Below are positions 6,643-8,157 of a DNA stretch of 8,157 nucleotides, in pieces; position 1 is the first letter of the stretch; each line of letters opens with the position of its first letter. The DNA comes from Coriobacteriaceae bacterium (lineage in GTDB: Bacteria; Actinomycetota; Coriobacteriia; Coriobacteriales; Eggerthellaceae), in assembly GCA_004555335.1 (NCBI GenBank), contig SFII01000063.1, positions 1 to 8,157 of the forward strand, in the 5' to 3' direction. The notes below the pieces were generated by a model. The model worked only from the letters and a program-made list of their open reading frames with translations, did not search any database and was not told where the DNA came from. Position numbers and translations under genes: made by a program.

Positions 6643-8157
6643 GTGATCAGGCTCATCTTCAAACGGCTGCTCCTGGTCCAGCTGGTGGTGTCCTCCATAT
6701 CCATTCTGGGAAACACCATCGACGGCGTGATCGTGGCAAGGCTGCTCGGTGCCGGAGCCATCGCAGCATGCGGGCTTTTGAACCCCTTCGCGATAGTCGC
6801 CGCAGCGATATCGGACGTCATCACCTCGGGGACGCAGGTGGTCTGCAGCAGATCGGTCGGCGCAGGCGATAAGGAAGGCGCCAACAGGCAGCTGGGCGTC
6901 GCCTTCGCGCTTTCGTTCACGATTTCGACGGGAATGGTCGCCCTGGGCTACATCTTCATCCACGAGCTGTGCCTGATCCTGGGCGCGAACCCCGGCACGC
7001 TGCTGTTCTTCGAAACCGAAGCCTACGCGCGCGGGCTTTTGCCCTCGCTCATCCCCGCAACCCCCATCGCGCTGATGATGTTCACCTGCGTGAGCAACGG
7101 GGATATGATGCGCTGCCGCATCGCAGGCGGCTCCATCGTGAGCCTGAACATCGTGTTCAGCATCATAAGCATCGTGATATTCCATGGCGGGCTCTTCGGG
7201 GTGGGATTATCGACCAGCTTGAGCACCTATCTGGTGTTCTTCTATCTGCTGGGGCATTTCAAAAACAAGAGCGCATCGCTTCGCCCGTCCTTCGCCAAGC
7301 TCGATACGCATGATTTCAGGCAGATCATCTTCATCGGCAGCCCGCGCGCCACCTACAAGCTGTGCACCTTCCTGCTCATCCTGCTGTTCAACAACATCCT
7401 GCTCGATTTCTGCGGCCAGGATTACGTCGTCGCCTATTCGGTGGTACGCAGTATCTTCGGCATCGTGTCCTTCGCAACCGCTGCGCTGTACTATTGCACC
7501 AGCCTGATATCGAGCACCTTCTTCGGGGAGGAAAACCGCCGCGCCCTGCATGATACGGTCAGGGAATTCACGCGGCTCGGCCTGATCATGGGGATCATCG
7601 GCTTTGCGCTGATGGCGATTTTCGGTCGCCTCCTCACGCTTATGTTCCTCGATGCCGGCACGGAAGCCTATGAAACGGCGGTCTTGGGACTCTCGGTCAT
7701 CTCCACATCGCTTCCCTTCTGCGCAGTCACCGCATGCTTCCAGAACTACTTCATCGGCACGGGGCATCAACGCTGGGGCGTCGTGCTGAACATCATCACC
7801 ATCCTGGTGCTCACCCCGGCAGCGGGATTCCTGCTCATGCCCTTCTTCGATTATCTCTTCGTCTACGCCGCCTTCCCTGCAGGCTACATCCTGGAACTGG
7901 TGCTTATCGGGATCTTCGCCGCATGCAAGAAGCGGAAAAGCCCCTTCCGTGCGGAAAGCTACCTGTTCGTCCCCGAATCCTTCGGGTCCCCCCGGGAACA
8001 CGAGCTCTCATTCGAAGTGCACGAAGCAAGCGACCTTGCGTCGGTCGAAGCACGGTTCGGGCAGCTCTGCTGCAACGGGGGCTTCGAGGCCGAAGGCAAG
8101 CATGCCTTCCGGGCGCTTTCGGCCTTCGCAAGCACGCGCATGGAACGCAGGGAGGGA
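6643..8157 (+). CDS. MATE-family efflux transporter with C-terminal GHKL-like extension, 3' end beyond window
   Basis: Inner-membrane multidrug/toxin exporter of the MATE (DinF/NorM-like) superfamily, which uses an ion gradient to expel small organic compounds. 505 residues are visible with no stop, starting at GTG 6643. Residues 1-426 form the transporter. The first half carries NTIDGVIVARLLGAGAIAA, then TSGTQVVCSRSVGAGDKEGAN; the second half starts at the GSPRATYK loop and carries LISSTFFGEENRRAL and FIGTGHQRWG. A basic CKKRK (428-432) ends the membrane part. A soluble tail follows (from about 437; ELSFEV at 454) whose spacing resembles the start of an RsbW-type ATPase domain (HATPase_c_2), as I recall in related gut MATE proteins. 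Where that domain should show the EE...N box, this protein reads ALSAFASTRMERREG, so the box seems lost. It is divergent from the RT-NRPS unit, and its likely job is export of the NRPS product or self-protection. Confidence 0.93.
   Translation, partial: MIRLIFKRLLLVQLVVSSISILGNTIDGVIVARLLGAGAIAACGLLNPFAIVAAAISDVITSGTQVVCSRSVGAGDKEGANRQLGVAFALSFTISTGMVALGYIFIHELCLILGANPGTLLFFETEAYARGLLPSLIPATPIALMMFTCVSNGDMMRCRIAGGSIVSLNIVFSIISIVIFHGGLFGVGLSTSLSTYLVFFYLLGHFKNKSASLRPSFAKLDTHDFRQIIFIGSPRATYKLCTFLLILLFNNILLDFCGQDYVVAYSVVRSIFGIVSFATAALYYCTSLISSTFFGEENRRALHDTVREFTRLGLIMGIIGFALMAIFGRLLTLMFLDAGTEAYETAVLGLSVISTSLPFCAVTACFQNYFIGTGHQRWGVVLNIITILVLTPAAGFLLMPFFDYLFVYAAFPAGYILELVLIGIFAACKKRKSPFRAESYLFVPESFGSPREHELSFEVHEASDLASVEARFGQLCCNGGFEAEGKHAFRALSAFASTRMERREG

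Noticed and set aside
6290..6646. 118-codon plus-strand frame whose stop overlaps the MATE start (GTGA)
   Set aside because: The overlap looks like translational coupling, but the start lies inside the inverted repeat, no ribosome binding site precedes it, and the product is Arg/Pro-rich without a recognisable pattern. It crosses the AT-rich promoter-like zone.
7207..8001. 264-codon minus-strand frame
   Set aside because: Antisense to the MATE gene; acidic low-complexity product with no recognisable motif.

Overview
This GC-rich window looks like part of a specialised-metabolite or signalling locus. Three genes are arranged around one divergent intergenic region. On the minus strand, a reverse transcriptase (RT) gene (6260 down to 5076) is followed after 27 bp by a large nonribosomal peptide synthetase (NRPS) gene (5048 down to the left edge, 1,682 codons visible, no stop). 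On the plus strand, a MATE-family exporter gene (6643 to the right edge, 505 codons visible, no stop) carries a C-terminal extension. Both outer genes are cut by the window. Nearly all the DNA outside 6261-6642 is coding, and everything else that looks like an ORF is an antisense or off-frame shadow of these three.

Organism: high GC, strong GGAGG-type ribosome binding sites, and the combination of a compact NRPS with a MATE protein that has an RsbW/GHKL-like tail. My best guess is a gut-associated anaerobe, plausibly a high-GC actinobacterium of the Coriobacteriia type. This is inference from composition and gene style only.

Layout: (1) 1-5048, NRPS with domain order A-T-C-A-T and the first residues of a further condensation-type domain at the left edge. 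The first A domain has no C domain before it, so it is an initiation module. It lacks the aspartate that normally binds the substrate amino group. (2) 5076-6260, RT with all catalytic aspartates present, placed as the promoter-proximal gene of the NRPS transcription unit. (3) 6261-6642, divergent intergenic region. It holds a perfect 12-bp inverted repeat (6289-6300 / 6407-6418) enclosing 106 nt in the RT leader, and a perfect 18-bp palindrome (6440-6457) that looks like a repressor operator. (4) 6643-8157, MATE exporter.

Working model (inference): the NRPS makes a small acyl- or aminoacyl-peptide, the MATE protein exports it or a related compound, and the palindrome co-regulates both directions. 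The RT is the surprising member. Its position, spacing and intact active site suggest it is a functional part of the locus rather than a passing mobile element. The structured 130-nt leader directly before it is a candidate RNA partner or template, or else an attenuator.
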